Positions 1-8,188 of a stretch of 64,000 bases of DNA are shown here, one piece after another. The position numbers were made by a program, and so were the translations under genes. The first letter of the stretch is position 1. Every line of letters starts with the position of its first letter. The notes under the pieces are model-generated. The model did no database searches. It was not told where the DNA came from and saw nothing but the letters and a program-made list of their open reading frames with translations. Origin of the DNA: an uncultured Lachnospiraceae bacterium (GTDB lineage Bacteria; Bacillota; Clostridia; Lachnospirales; Lachnospiraceae); assembly GCA_946566685.1 (NCBI GenBank), contig CAMNXA010000003.1, positions 62,001 to 126,000 of the forward strand, in the 5' to 3' direction.

Positions 1-291
1 GCGGTGCACCCTTATGAAAATAGCAGTCACTGTTTTAATGGAGAAATCATTCCGAGGGAAGTTGATAAGGGCAAGGGAATGGAGCAGATCTGCCAGTATT
101 TCGGTGTGGATATGAAAGATACGGCAGCCTTTGGCGACAGTATGAATGATTACGAGATGATGAAATGTGCGGGAATCAGTATTGCCATGGACAATGCCTG
201 TGATGCGTTAAAAAGCATGGCGGATTATGTCTGTGAAAGTGTCTGGGATGATGGCATTTATCATGAGTTTCAAAGAAGAGGATGGATATAG
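1..291 (+). CDS. HAD-family (Cof-type) phosphatase, C-terminal part
   Basis: The reading frame is open from the first base, so the N-terminus and the nucleophile motif lie outside the window. The visible 96 residues contain the HAD motif IV stretch FGDSMNDYEMM, preceded by the DKGKGM lysine region (motif III) that Cof-type sugar-phosphate or flavin-phosphate phosphatases share. The end of the protein, with 'SIAMDNACDALKSMADYV', is also typical of that subfamily, where it forms the last beta-alpha unit. The substrate cannot be told. It lies 60 bp upstream of ptsH on the same strand. GTG at base 4 is not a plausible start. Confidence 0.85.
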   Translation, partial: AVHPYENSSHCFNGEIIPREVDKGKGMEQICQYFGVDMKDTAAFGDSMNDYEMMKCAGISIAMDNACDALKSMADYVCESVWDDGIYHEFQRRGWI

Positions 292-353
292 GCGGTTCAA
301 CTGTGTTCATCAAAAGCAAATAGAACAGAAATCAGGAAAGGAAGGAATAAACA

Positions 354-611
354 ATGAAAAAATTTATATATACGATTAAAGACGAAGTGGGAATCCATGC
401 GAGACCGGCAGGGCTTTTGGTAAAGGAGGCCAAGAAGTATTCCAGTAAGATTGTTCTGCACAAGGACGGCAAAACGGCGGAGGCTGGGAAGCTGATGGCG
501 GTCATGGGACTTGGAGTGAAGTGCGGGCAGACAGTGGAAGTGGAGATTGTCGGTGAAGATGAGGAAGCTGCATACGAGGCTATGAAGGATTTCTTCGAGA
601 AAAACCTGTAA
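354..611 (+). CDS. ptsH: Phosphocarrier protein HPr
   Basis: HPr takes phosphate from enzyme I and passes it to sugar-specific EIIA proteins of the PTS. The 85-residue length is normal. The active site is GIHARPAG with His15 and Arg17. The helix after residue 45 reads GKLMAVMGLGV: position 46, the serine phosphorylated by HPr kinase in most Firmicutes, is lysine here. If that alignment is right, CcpA control through P-Ser-HPr cannot work by this copy. ATG follows an AAGGAAGGAATAAACA ribosome site. ptsI follows 95 bp downstream, so this is the usual ptsHI pair. Confidence 0.96.
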   Translation: MKKFIYTIKDEVGIHARPAGLLVKEAKKYSSKIVLHKDGKTAEAGKLMAVMGLGVKCGQTVEVEIVGEDEEAAYEAMKDFFEKNL

Positions 612-639
612 GGTGCAGTCTATAGATTGCTGGAATAAT

Positions 640-675
640 GGGACTGTGAGGCGATGTCAGATGTCTTTCAGTCCC
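640..675 (+). other. Hairpin between ptsH and ptsI
   Basis: GGGACTG (640-646) pairs perfectly with CAGTCCC (669-675) across a 22-nt loop. There is no T run, so it is more likely an RNA processing or stability element than a terminator. That role is inferred. Confidence 0.4.
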
Positions 676-706
676 TATCCGCAAAAAAGAAGGAGGGATG
701 AGGGGT

Positions 707-2338
707 ATGAGGCAGTTTACAGGCAAATCAGTATATAAGGGGATTGTGCTTGGGAAAGTCAGTGTCCTGAGAAAGCAGGACGATCAGGTGAGACGAAAGA
801 AAATAGAAGACGCGGAGGCAGAGATAAAAAAGGTTGAGGCGGCGACAGATAAAGCCAAAGAGCAGCTTCAGAAATTGTACGAGAAGGCGCTGAAAGAAGT
901 GGGAGAAGCCAATGCCGCTATTTTTGAAGTACATCAGATGATGCTGGAGGATGATGATTATCTGGATTCTATTTATAACATGATCAGGACACAACTGGTC
1001 AATGCTTCCTATGTCGTGGCGGTGACAGGAGATAATTTTGCGCAGATGTTTGCCGGGATGGATGATGATTATATGAAAGCCAGGGCGGCGGATATTAAAG
1101 ATATTTCCAATCGTTTGATCCGTATTCTGGAAGGCAGTGGGGAGGCTGAACTGAGTTCTGGGCAGCCGTCCATTATTGTGGCGGATGATTTAAGCCCCAG
1201 CGAGACGGTGCAGATGGATAAAGACAAGATTCTTGCCTTGGTAACGGTGCATGGTTCGACCAATTCCCATACGGCTATTCTGGCTCGCACGATGAACATT
1301 CCGGCACTGATTGGTGTGCCTTTGAATCTGGAAGAGATTCAGGATGGGATGACGGCTGTGGTGGATGGTTTTAAAGGGGAAGTGACTTTTGAGCCGGACG
1401 AGGAGCTGTGCGCGCAGACCAGGATAAAAGTTGAAGAAGAACAGGAAAAAAGATGTCTGTTAGAAAGCCTCAAAGGCCAGGAGAGCATAACGGCAGATGG
1501 CAGGAAAGTCCATCTCTATGCAAATATCGGAAGTGTGAGTGACGTGGGCTATGTGCTGGAAAATGATGCGGAGGGAATCGGGTTGTTCCGCAGTGAGTTC
1601 CTTTATCTTGGGCGGGACAGTTTTCCCACAGAAGAAGAGCAGTTCCATGCATATAAGCAGGTGGCGCAGACGATGGCGGGTAAGAAAGTGATTATCCGTA
1701 CCCTGGATATCGGCGCGGACAAACAGGTGGATTATTTTAATCTAGGCAAAGAGGATAATCCAGCCATGGGATATCGTGCAATCCGCATCTGTTTAAAACA
1801 GCCGGATATTTTTAAGGCACAGCTTCGGGCGCTTCTGAGGGCGGCGGTGTTTGGCAATATCTCTATCATGTATCCGATGATCACATCTGAGGAAGAGGTG
1901 GAGAAAATATATGAGATTGTGGGTGCGGTGGAGAACGAACTGGATGAACAGGGGATTCCTTACAGGCATCCGGAACAGGGCGTTATGATAGAAACCCCGG
2001 CTGCGGTTATGGTGAGCGATGAACTGGCCGGAATGGTGGACTTTTTCAGCATTGGAACCAATGATCTGACGCAGTATACACTGGCAATTGACAGACAGAA
2101 TGAGAAGCTGGATGATTTCTATAATCCCCACCATAAGGCTGTCTTAAGGATGATTCGGCTTGTTGTGGAAAATGCACATAAACACGGGAAGTGGGCAGGC
2201 ATATGCGGCGAACTGGGCGCTGATCTTAGTCTGACGAAAGAGTTTGTCTGCATGGGAGTGGATGAACTGTCTGTGGCGCCTTCCATGGTATTAAAGATTA
2301 GGAAAGCAATCAGGGATACGGATACTTCTGCTAAATAG
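707..2338 (+). CDS. ptsI: PTS enzyme I (phosphoenolpyruvate-protein phosphotransferase)
   Basis: Enzyme I starts the PTS chain by moving phosphate from PEP to HPr in the cytoplasm. Seen in order: the N-terminal HPr-binding helical domain, the swivelling domain with phospho-His in GSTNSHTAILAR (about residue 188), and the C-terminal PEP-binding barrel with RSEFLYLG, MIETPAAV, SIGTNDLTQY and the catalytic Cys in GICGELGAD. An earlier ATG at 698 lies right against the GGAGG at 692-696, so the ATG at 707, with about 9 nt spacing, is chosen. The 543-residue length is slightly short but complete. A terminator follows. Confidence 0.96.
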   Translation: MRQFTGKSVYKGIVLGKVSVLRKQDDQVRRKKIEDAEAEIKKVEAATDKAKEQLQKLYEKALKEVGEANAAIFEVHQMMLEDDDYLDSIYNMIRTQLVNASYVVAVTGDNFAQMFAGMDDDYMKARAADIKDISNRLIRILEGSGEAELSSGQPSIIVADDLSPSETVQMDKDKILALVTVHGSTNSHTAILARTMNIPALIGVPLNLEEIQDGMTAVVDGFKGEVTFEPDEELCAQTRIKVEEEQEKRCLLESLKGQESITADGRKVHLYANIGSVSDVGYVLENDAEGIGLFRSEFLYLGRDSFPTEEEQFHAYKQVAQTMAGKKVIIRTLDIGADKQVDYFNLGKEDNPAMGYRAIRICLKQPDIFKAQLRALLRAAVFGNISIMYPMITSEEEVEKIYEIVGAVENELDEQGIPYRHPEQGVMIETPAAVMVSDELAGMVDFFSIGTNDLTQYTLAIDRQNEKLDDFYNPHHKAVLRMIRLVVENAHKHGKWAGICGELGADLSLTKEFVCMGVDELSVAPSMVLKIRKAIRDTDTSAK

Positions 2339-2357
2339 TGGTCTGTCTATAAGAAGC

Positions 2358-2383
2358 AGGCGTCTCTTCGGAGGCGCCTTTCT
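2358..2383 (+). terminator. Terminator after ptsI
   Basis: AGGCGTCTC and GAGGCGCCT pair over 9 bp with one wobble around a TTCG tetraloop, followed by TTTCT. This closes the ptsHI transcript. Confidence 0.8.
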
Positions 2384-2466
2384 ATATTCATGGAAGAGAA
2401 TGAGAGTAAAATAGATGTGCAAAATAGTGCAAAAGTAAAAAGGAATTAAATTACAATAAATTCTGT

Positions 2467-2472
2467 TATAAT
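2467..2472 (+). promoter_or_regulatory. Probable -10 box for the thioesterase gene
   Basis: A perfect TATAAT stands about 50 bp upstream of the start. No good -35 hexamer lies 16-18 bp upstream in this A/T-rich stretch, so the call is tentative. Confidence 0.4.
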
Positions 2473-2519
2473 ATATTTGAAACATGTAGTGAATGTAAAT
2501 TATGGAAAAGGAAAAACAG

Positions 2520-2993
2520 ATGGAAATCAAAAAGACAGTGGCAGAATCCAGAATCGAGCAGGTATACCAGGTGCGTCCGGAGCATTTAAACGGCGCCGGG
2601 AGACTCTTTGGCGGGAAGCTGATGGAGTGGATTGACGAGCTGGCGGGGCTTGTGGGCATCAGACATGCACAGAGGGATGTGATCACGGCCTCTGTCGATA
2701 ATCTGAAATTTATCCGGGGCGCATATTTGAAGGATTTGATCGTATTGATCGGCAGGGTAACCTTTGTGGGGAAAACGTCCATGGAGGTGCGGGTAGATAC
2801 TTATATAGAGAGCATTGACGGTATCCGGAAACCCATCAACAGGGCCTATCTGACACTGGTTGCGGTGGATGAGGAAGGCAATCCTGTGGAAGTGCCGGGA
2901 CTTATCATTGAGACGGAGTCGGAGCGGGCAGAATGGGAAGCCGGGATTAAGAGACGTGAAATGCGTAAACAGAGGAGAGCGGAAGGGTTTTAA
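2520..2993 (+). CDS. Hotdog-fold acyl-CoA thioesterase
   Basis: Members of the YciA/BACH-type acyl-CoA hydrolase family cleave acyl-CoA to free acid and CoA in the cytoplasm. Visible marks are the hotdog signature 'HLNGAGRLFGGKLMEWIDELAG', with the conserved Asn, Gly-Gly and Asp, followed by 'DNLKFIRGAYLKDLI' and the strand 'MEVRVDTYIE'. At about 157 residues it is one hotdog domain. An in-frame ATG at 2502 has no ribosome site. The ATG at 2520 has AAAAGGAA about 7 nt upstream and is preferred. The C-terminus is Lys/Arg-rich. Chain-length preference cannot be inferred. Confidence 0.85.
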   Translation: MEIKKTVAESRIEQVYQVRPEHLNGAGRLFGGKLMEWIDELAGLVGIRHAQRDVITASVDNLKFIRGAYLKDLIVLIGRVTFVGKTSMEVRVDTYIESIDGIRKPINRAYLTLVAVDEEGNPVEVPGLIIETESERAEWEAGIKRREMRKQRRAEGF

Positions 2994-3022
2994 TGGAGAA
3001 CAGAAGTGGACGAAATGGAAAG

Positions 3023-3047
3023 GAGCTGTTGTGAACGGCTCTTTTTT
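3023..3047 (+). terminator. Terminator after the thioesterase gene
   Basis: GAGCTGTT and AACGGCTC form an 8-bp stem with one wobble and a GTG loop, followed by six T. Confidence 0.85.
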
Positions 3048-3057
3048 CATTTTCCAG

Positions 3058-3086
3058 TTGACATATCTTTGTACAAAGTGTATAAT
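3058..3086 (+). promoter_or_regulatory. Consensus sigma-A promoter of the arabinoside operon
   Basis: TTGACA (3058-3063), a spacer of exactly 17 bp and TATAAT (3081-3086) match the consensus at all 12 positions. Transcription would start near 3093, giving an untranslated leader of about 270 nt before the binding-protein gene. Confidence 0.85.
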
Positions 3087-3095
3087 TTCAATAAA

Positions 3096-3111
3096 GCGTA
3101 CACGAGTACGC
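3096..3111 (+). promoter_or_regulatory. Candidate LacI-type operator at the start site
   Basis: GCGTACACGAGTACGC is an inverted repeat with 6-bp perfect arms and a central CG, the layout of LacI-family operators. It sits just past the predicted start point. The LacI regulator encoded at 8189 is the obvious candidate ligand; that link is inferred. Confidence 0.5.
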
Positions 3112-3361
3112 AAAAGAAAATTGCACATAGCAATAACGACAGAGCACTGGATTGGTTCATTAAAACAACGAAAATGATACCTGTGTTACGGGAGGAACAC
3201 AAAAAAATACCCCAACTGCTATAGTCCCCGCAAAAGAACTGATAGGCTGTCAGGATATTTTTCACATTCGTTATTTTAAAGCATTTTTGAATAAATGTAA
3301 AGTGTCTGTCAAAAATCTACAAAAAGGTCGTAACACACAAACACAGACAGGAGGTTTATGA
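3112..3361 (+). other. Long untranslated leader of the arabinoside operon
   Basis: No gene is seen in the gap between 2994 and 3361 apart from the terminator, promoter and operator listed. Within the leader, GTGTT/AACAC near 3182-3199 form a small hairpin with GGGAGG in its loop but no start codon after it. TGTCTGT (3303-3309) can pair with ACAGACA (3343-3349), which directly abuts the ribosome site GGAGG at 3350-3354. No known riboswitch class was recognised. Confidence 0.4.
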
Positions 3362-4711
3362 ATGAAAAAGAAATTGGTGAGCGTACTTTTGAGTGCGGCA
3401 ATGTGTATATCTTTATTGGCAGGATGCGGCGGGAACGGAAACGGCGCGCAGTCATCGTCCGGCGGTACAGCAGGTACTGACACGAATCAGGAACAGGCTG
3501 CATCAGATACGGCGACAGAGAGTCAGAATGCAGATGCGGCGTCCGGGGAGAAGGTTACCTTGCAGTTCTGGAATGTGTTTACGGGATCTGACGGGGATAT
3601 CCTGCGGGAGATCGTAGACAACTATAATAAGACGAATACGGACAATATTGAGATTCAGATGGATATCATGCCCAATGATCAGTTGCAGCAGAAACTGCCG
3701 GCGGCCATCGCTACCGGGACCGCGCCGGATTTAGTTCTGTTCGGGGTAGAGAATATAGCGCCTTATGTGAGCAATGATTCTCTGGTGGATATCAGCGATT
3801 TCTGGGATGTGACAGGGGTGGACAAGAGTAATATTTTGGAAAACGTTCTGGAACTGTCCCATGTAGATGGGAAACTTTATGGTACGCCCATGCAGTACAA
3901 TGTAAGTTATTTATATTGGAACAAAGACTTGTTTAAGGAAGCGGGATTGGATCCGGAGAAAGCGCCGGCCACCCTGGAAGAACTGACGGGGTATGCAGTG
4001 AAGCTGACCAATCCGGAGAAGAACCAGTATGGCCTTGCACTGCCCACAAGCGTTACATATATGCAGTTCTTATGGGCCAATGGCGGTGATGCTGACGACC
4101 CGAATACCAATACCAATCTTTTAGATTCTGAGGAGAATGTAAAGACGCTTACATGGCTGCAGGATCTGACTGTGAATAAGAAGGTTTCTCCCAGTAACAT
4201 CACGGGTCCGGAGGCAGATACCATGTTGCAGGCAGGGCAGATTGCCATGTATATGAGCGGCCCCTGGCAGATCAACGGCCTGCGGGAGCAGGGAATCAAT
4301 TTTGGTATCGCACCCTGTGTGGCAGGCAGTGCAGGCGCTTTTTCACCGGCGGGCGGATGCAGTTATGTGATTCCCAAGGGCACGGAAGAGAGTCATAAGT
4401 TAGCGGCTTATAAGTTTATGCAGTACTGGCTGACGGATGATATTTTGAAGGAGTGGTCCCAGAGAAACGGTTTCCCTGTATGGTCCAAGACCCTTATGGA
4501 GGATCCGGAGATTCAAAGCGATGAGGTATTGAGTGCCATCTCTAAGGCGACAGAGATCGGCCGTTCCTATAATCTGGGGTATTCTCTGGCAAGTCAGATA
4601 GACAATGATGTCATGATACCTTTGTTTGAGAAAGTAATGACAGGAGCGGCGACACCGGAGGATGCGCTGAAAGAGGCTTCCGAGGCTATGGATCGGGTAC
4701 TTGCACAGTAA
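3362..4711 (+). CDS. Sugar ABC transporter substrate-binding lipoprotein (family 1)
   Basis: This is the extracellular sugar receptor of an importer, anchored as a lipoprotein. The signal peptide MKKKLVSVLLSAAMCISLLAG ends in a lipobox (LLAG-Cys22), followed by a Gly/Ser/Thr/Gln-rich linker to about residue 60. The rest reads as a family 1 solute-binding protein: 'VTLQFWNVFTGSDGDILREIVDNYN', 'PAAIATGTAPDLVLF', 'AAYKFMQYWLTDD'. ATG 3362 follows GGAGGTTT. It heads an operon with two permeases and a GH51 arabinofuranosidase, so arabinofuranosyl oligosaccharides are the likely ligand, as with AraN. No ATPase gene is present; a shared MsmK-type ATPase elsewhere is usual. Confidence 0.9.
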   Translation: MKKKLVSVLLSAAMCISLLAGCGGNGNGAQSSSGGTAGTDTNQEQAASDTATESQNADAASGEKVTLQFWNVFTGSDGDILREIVDNYNKTNTDNIEIQMDIMPNDQLQQKLPAAIATGTAPDLVLFGVENIAPYVSNDSLVDISDFWDVTGVDKSNILENVLELSHVDGKLYGTPMQYNVSYLYWNKDLFKEAGLDPEKAPATLEELTGYAVKLTNPEKNQYGLALPTSVTYMQFLWANGGDADDPNTNTNLLDSEENVKTLTWLQDLTVNKKVSPSNITGPEADTMLQAGQIAMYMSGPWQINGLREQGINFGIAPCVAGSAGAFSPAGGCSYVIPKGTEESHKLAAYKFMQYWLTDDILKEWSQRNGFPVWSKTLMEDPEIQSDEVLSAISKATEIGRSYNLGYSLASQIDNDVMIPLFEKVMTGAATPEDALKEASEAMDRVLAQ

Positions 4712-4729
4712 AAGCAGGATAGAAAACTG

Positions 4730-4760
4730 AAAGAACCGTCATGTTCGGCGGTTCTTTTCT
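4730..4760 (+). terminator. Intercistronic hairpin/terminator after the binding-protein gene
   Basis: AAAGAACCGTC pairs with GGCGGTTCTTT over 11 bp (one wobble) with loop ATGTTC, followed by T, C and T residues. It probably lets only part of transcription reach the permeases. Confidence 0.7.
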
Positions 4761-4777
4761 TCTAAAAAGGGGGTACT

Positions 4778-5692
4778 ATGACCAACAGTATAAAGAAGAG
4801 AAGAAAATATGCGGCCCAGAACCAGAAGAGTGCGTATCTTTTTATATTACCGTCCATGGTAATCTTATCGGTGTTTGTGTTTATTCCGTTGATTGCTTCT
4901 TTTGTGATCAGCATCACAAATATGAATATATTTATGAACGATGTCAGTTTTGTGGGGTTCAAAAATTTTACCCGTCTGTTTGCGGATAAAAGGGTGTCCA
5001 ACGCAACTTTTAACAGTCTGTATTTCACCCTGCTGGAGGTGCCGTTACAGGTCGGCCTGGCCCTGCTTTTGACGGTGTGTCTGGCAAAGAACAACAGATA
5101 CTGTAAGCTGCTTCGTTCCATCTATTATCTGCCCTTCGTCTGTTCCATGACAGCGATCGGCATCGTGTGGTCCATGCTGCTGGACCCGAACATGGGACTG
5201 GTGGCTTACTGGTTGAAACAGGCAGGATTTGAGACCATCGCTTTCTTAAAGGATCCGAAGTACGCCATGCCTACGGTGATTGCCGTGACGGCCTGGAAGG
5301 GGTTTGGATATACGCTGACGCTTCTGGCGGCGGCAGTGCTCAACATACCACAGTCACTCTATGAGGCGGCGCAGATGGATGGGGCAGGGAGTTTTCAGAA
5401 ATTTATCCATATTACGATTCCGGGAATCTGGTCAACCATCAGTTTCTGCATCGTTACAACCACCATAAGCGCCATGCAGATGTTTGACCAGGCCTATGTC
5501 ATGACCCAGGGCGGGCCGCTCAATAAGACGGAAACGGTGGTGCAGTATATTTACGACAGGGGATTTCAGACGGCGCCTTACGATCTGGGGTATGCCTCGG
5601 CTATTTCCGTATATCTGTTCGTGATCGTGGCGGTGATGACTTTTGTTCTGCGCAAATTTGTGCTGAACAGAAAGGAGGATGCAGATGAATAA
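4778..5692 (+). CDS. Sugar ABC transporter permease (MalF/AraP type)
   Basis: This is the first inner-membrane permease of the importer. Six hydrophobic segments are readable, the first at 'YLFILPSMVILSVFVFIPLIASFVI' (residues about 19-43). The EAA loop that docks the ATPase reads 'YEAAQMDGAGSFQKFIHITIPG' (near residue 200), as in this family. A charged N-terminus (NSIKKRRKYAAQNQK) precedes the first segment. It ends 8 nt inside the next gene, so the two permeases are translationally coupled. Confidence 0.92.
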   Translation: MTNSIKKRRKYAAQNQKSAYLFILPSMVILSVFVFIPLIASFVISITNMNIFMNDVSFVGFKNFTRLFADKRVSNATFNSLYFTLLEVPLQVGLALLLTVCLAKNNRYCKLLRSIYYLPFVCSMTAIGIVWSMLLDPNMGLVAYWLKQAGFETIAFLKDPKYAMPTVIAVTAWKGFGYTLTLLAAAVLNIPQSLYEAAQMDGAGSFQKFIHITIPGIWSTISFCIVTTTISAMQMFDQAYVMTQGGPLNKTETVVQYIYDRGFQTAPYDLGYASAISVYLFVIVAVMTFVLRKFVLNRKEDADE

Positions 5693-6521
5693 GATGAGAA
5701 AGCGGATAACCTTGTCTGGGGCGATAGGGTATGTCTTTACCCTTCTGATAGCGGTTACAGTGTTGATTCCTATTTTATGGCTGTTGGTATCCTCTTTTAA
5801 GACGGATGTGGGTGTCATCAAGTTTCCGCCCCGTTTTTTCCCGGAGGAATGGACGCTGCATCAGTATCTTTATGTGGGGGACAGCATCCCGATTTTTCAG
5901 ATGACCAGGAACACGGTCATCTTTGCGGGCGGCGTGACAGTGATCAGCCTGTTGTTTGATTCCATGGCGGGATACGCTTTTGCCAGGATGCGCTTTAAGG
6001 GCTCTAAGGTTTTATTTTCCATCATTCTGCTGACGATGATGGTGCCGTTCCAGATTATTATGACACCCTTGTATATCGAGGTGTATAAACTGCATTTGCT
6101 GGACAGTTATCTGGGATTGATCCTGCCGAGGGCAACCAGTGCCTTTGGTATCTATATGATGAGTTCCTTCTTTGAGGGATTACCCAAGTCTCTGGAGGAG
6201 TCGGGACGGATAGACGGCATGAACGAATTTCGGATTTTCCGGTCTATCATGATGCCATTATGTAAACCGGCATTGGTGAGCCTGGGGATATTCCATTTTA
6301 TGAATAACTGGAATGACCTGCTGTATCCGCTGATGCTGACCAGTTCCCAGAATAAGCGGACACTGTCGGCAGGACTGGCGGTACTTGTGGGCAATAAGGT
6401 GATCAAATATGGGCCTACACTGGCGGCTACAATGATCTCGCTGACGCCGCTTCTGGTGCTGTATATTTTCTGCCAGAAGTATTTTATTGAGGGTGTGGCG
6501 ACAGCCGGGGTGAAGGAGTAA
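5685..6521 (+). CDS. Sugar ABC transporter permease (MalG/AraQ type)
   Basis: This is the second permease of the pair. It has six hydrophobic segments, the first at 'GYVFTLLIAVTVLIPILWLLVSSF'. The EAA-type loop is 'LEESGRIDGMNEFRIFRSIMMPLCKPAL'. The C-terminus 'QKYFIEGVATAGVKE' is the usual ending of MalG-like permeases. The first ATG at 5679 lies inside the GGAGG site. ATG 5685, 6 nt after AAAGGAGG, is chosen. GH51 follows 112 bp later. Confidence 0.92.
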   Translation: MNKMRKRITLSGAIGYVFTLLIAVTVLIPILWLLVSSFKTDVGVIKFPPRFFPEEWTLHQYLYVGDSIPIFQMTRNTVIFAGGVTVISLLFDSMAGYAFARMRFKGSKVLFSIILLTMMVPFQIIMTPLYIEVYKLHLLDSYLGLILPRATSAFGIYMMSSFFEGLPKSLEESGRIDGMNEFRIFRSIMMPLCKPALVSLGIFHFMNNWNDLLYPLMLTSSQNKRTLSAGLAVLVGNKVIKYGPTLAATMISLTPLLVLYIFCQKYFIEGVATAGVKE

Positions 6522-6588
6522 AGAGGATAGAGTTATTTAATAATATATATAGAAGGTGTTGTATTTTCAAACGCAGGCACGCGCGAGC

Positions 6589-6603
6589 ATAAATGACATT
6601 TAT
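6589..6603. promoter_or_regulatory. Small perfect inverted repeat before the GH51 gene
   Basis: ATAAATG and CATTTAT flank a single A, about 30 bp upstream of the GH51 start. It could be an operator or a chance A/T palindrome. Confidence 0.25.
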
Positions 6604-6633
6604 TATTTAAAGAACAGGAGAAAGTATAACGGA

Positions 6634-8148
6634 ATGGAAAGAATAAAGGCACATATCATTGTGAATAAAGATTTCGTCAGGGGCGAGATTGACAAGAGGA
6701 TTTATGGCTCTTTCGTGGAACATATGGGCCGGGTGGTCTATTCGGGTATTTACGAGCCGGGGCATGAAACGGCAGATGAGGATGGTTTTCGAGGGGATGT
6801 CCTGGAGAAGGTGAAGCAGATGGGTGTAACGGCGGTGCGTTATCCGGGCGGAAATTTTGTGTCCTGCTATGACTGGCGTGACGGTGTGGGGCCGGTGGAA
6901 GAACGCCCCCGCAGGCTGGAGATTGCCTGGCGTGCCATCGAGACCAATGAGATCGGAACGAACGAATTTATGAAATGGGCAAGGAAGGCGGGCATCGAAC
7001 CTGTTTTTGCCGTGAATCTGGGCACGAAGGGGATTGAGAATGCGGTGTCCCTTGTGGAGTACTGTAATATCGAGCAGGGGACTTATTACAGCGACTGGCG
7101 CAGGGAACACGGTGTGGAGAAGCCATATGGCATTCAGACCTGGTGTCTTGGCAATGAGATGGACGGAGATTGGCAAATCGGGCACAAAACAGCCCAGGAA
7201 TACGGCAGGCTGGCCCAGGAGACGGCAAAGGCCATGAAGCAGGTGGACAGCAGCATCAAGGTGGTTTCCTGCGGCAGCTCCAAGTCGGACATGAAAACTT
7301 ACCCTGACTGGGAGGCGGAGACGCTGAAGTATACATATCCTTATGTGGATTATGTTTCCCTGCACCAGTATTATGGCGGGCAGGAGCAGGGGACACAGAA
7401 TTTCCTGTCCCAGTCTCTGGATATGGAGCAGTATATTCAGACCGTGATCGGAACCTGCGATTACGTCAAGGCATGGCATCGCTCAGACAAGACGCTTTAC
7501 ATCAGCTTTGACGAGTGGGGCGTATGGTCGGTGCCGGATCAGGTGGTGGCGGCTTCGGTGGATGAAAGTCCCTGGCAGGTGGCGCCCCATCTGAGTGAAC
7601 AGATTTATACGATGGAAGATGCCCTGCTGTTTGCCGGGATGATGATGAATTTCCTCAAATATGCGGACCGCATCAAGATTGCCTGCCAGTCCCTGCTGAC
7701 CAATATCAGCGCCGCGATCATGACGAAGCGGGGCGGGGAAGTATGGGTGCAGCCCATCTATTATCCGTTTATGCATATGGCTAATTATGGGGTGGGCAAA
7801 ACACTGCTTGGGGTGGAGGAGATGCCCTGCTATGACTGTGACCTCAGAAAAAATGTCCCCTGCGTGGACTATGTGGCGGTTCACAACGAGGAAGGCAGGG
7901 AAGTGGTGCTGTTTGCTGTCAACCGTATGGAGGAAGAGGCGGAGTTTACCATGGAATTACAGGGTTTTAAGCCTGCTTGTGTGAAAGAACATGTGACGAT
8001 GCACTGCGATGACAAAAAGACGACCAATCTGGAAAAGCACGATGCGGTCAGGCCGGTGCAGGCAGATATGAGCAGCTTACAGGATACTGTATTGACAAGC
8101 ATTCTGCCGTCTCTTTCCTGGAATATGGTACGAATCGAGATTCTGTGA
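6634..8148 (+). CDS. abfA: GH51 alpha-L-arabinofuranosidase, intracellular
   Basis: This enzyme removes terminal alpha-L-arabinofuranosyl residues from imported arabino-oligosaccharides in the cytoplasm; no signal peptide is seen. The 504-residue protein has the GH51 barrel with 'YGSFVEHMGRVVYSGIYEPGH', 'RYPGGNFVSCYDWRDGVGP', acid/base Glu175 in CLGNEMDG and nucleophile Glu294 in ISFDEWGVW. Those two numbers coincide with the catalytic pair known from Geobacillus AbfA. A beta-sandwich C-terminal domain follows residue 390. The open frame extends up to a TTG at 6556, but homology starts at MERIKAH, so ATG 6634 is preferred; its AGGAG lies somewhat far (about 13 nt). Confidence 0.95.
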   Translation: MERIKAHIIVNKDFVRGEIDKRIYGSFVEHMGRVVYSGIYEPGHETADEDGFRGDVLEKVKQMGVTAVRYPGGNFVSCYDWRDGVGPVEERPRRLEIAWRAIETNEIGTNEFMKWARKAGIEPVFAVNLGTKGIENAVSLVEYCNIEQGTYYSDWRREHGVEKPYGIQTWCLGNEMDGDWQIGHKTAQEYGRLAQETAKAMKQVDSSIKVVSCGSSKSDMKTYPDWEAETLKYTYPYVDYVSLHQYYGGQEQGTQNFLSQSLDMEQYIQTVIGTCDYVKAWHRSDKTLYISFDEWGVWSVPDQVVAASVDESPWQVAPHLSEQIYTMEDALLFAGMMMNFLKYADRIKIACQSLLTNISAAIMTKRGGEVWVQPIYYPFMHMANYGVGKTLLGVEEMPCYDCDLRKNVPCVDYVAVHNEEGREVVLFAVNRMEEEAEFTMELQGFKPACVKEHVTMHCDDKKTTNLEKHDAVRPVQADMSSLQDTVLTSILPSLSWNMVRIEIL

Positions 8149-8151
8149 TAG

Positions 8152-8169
8152 AATATAGTATACTATATT
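8152..8169. promoter_or_regulatory. Perfect 18-bp palindrome before the LacI gene
   Basis: AATATAGTATACTATATT is fully self-complementary, 3 bp after the GH51 stop and 19 bp before the GTG start of the regulator. It is a candidate autoregulatory operator. There is no T run or GC stem for a terminator, and no second copy was found in the window. Confidence 0.5.
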
Positions 8170-8188
8170 TTTAGCGGGAGGAAAAACG

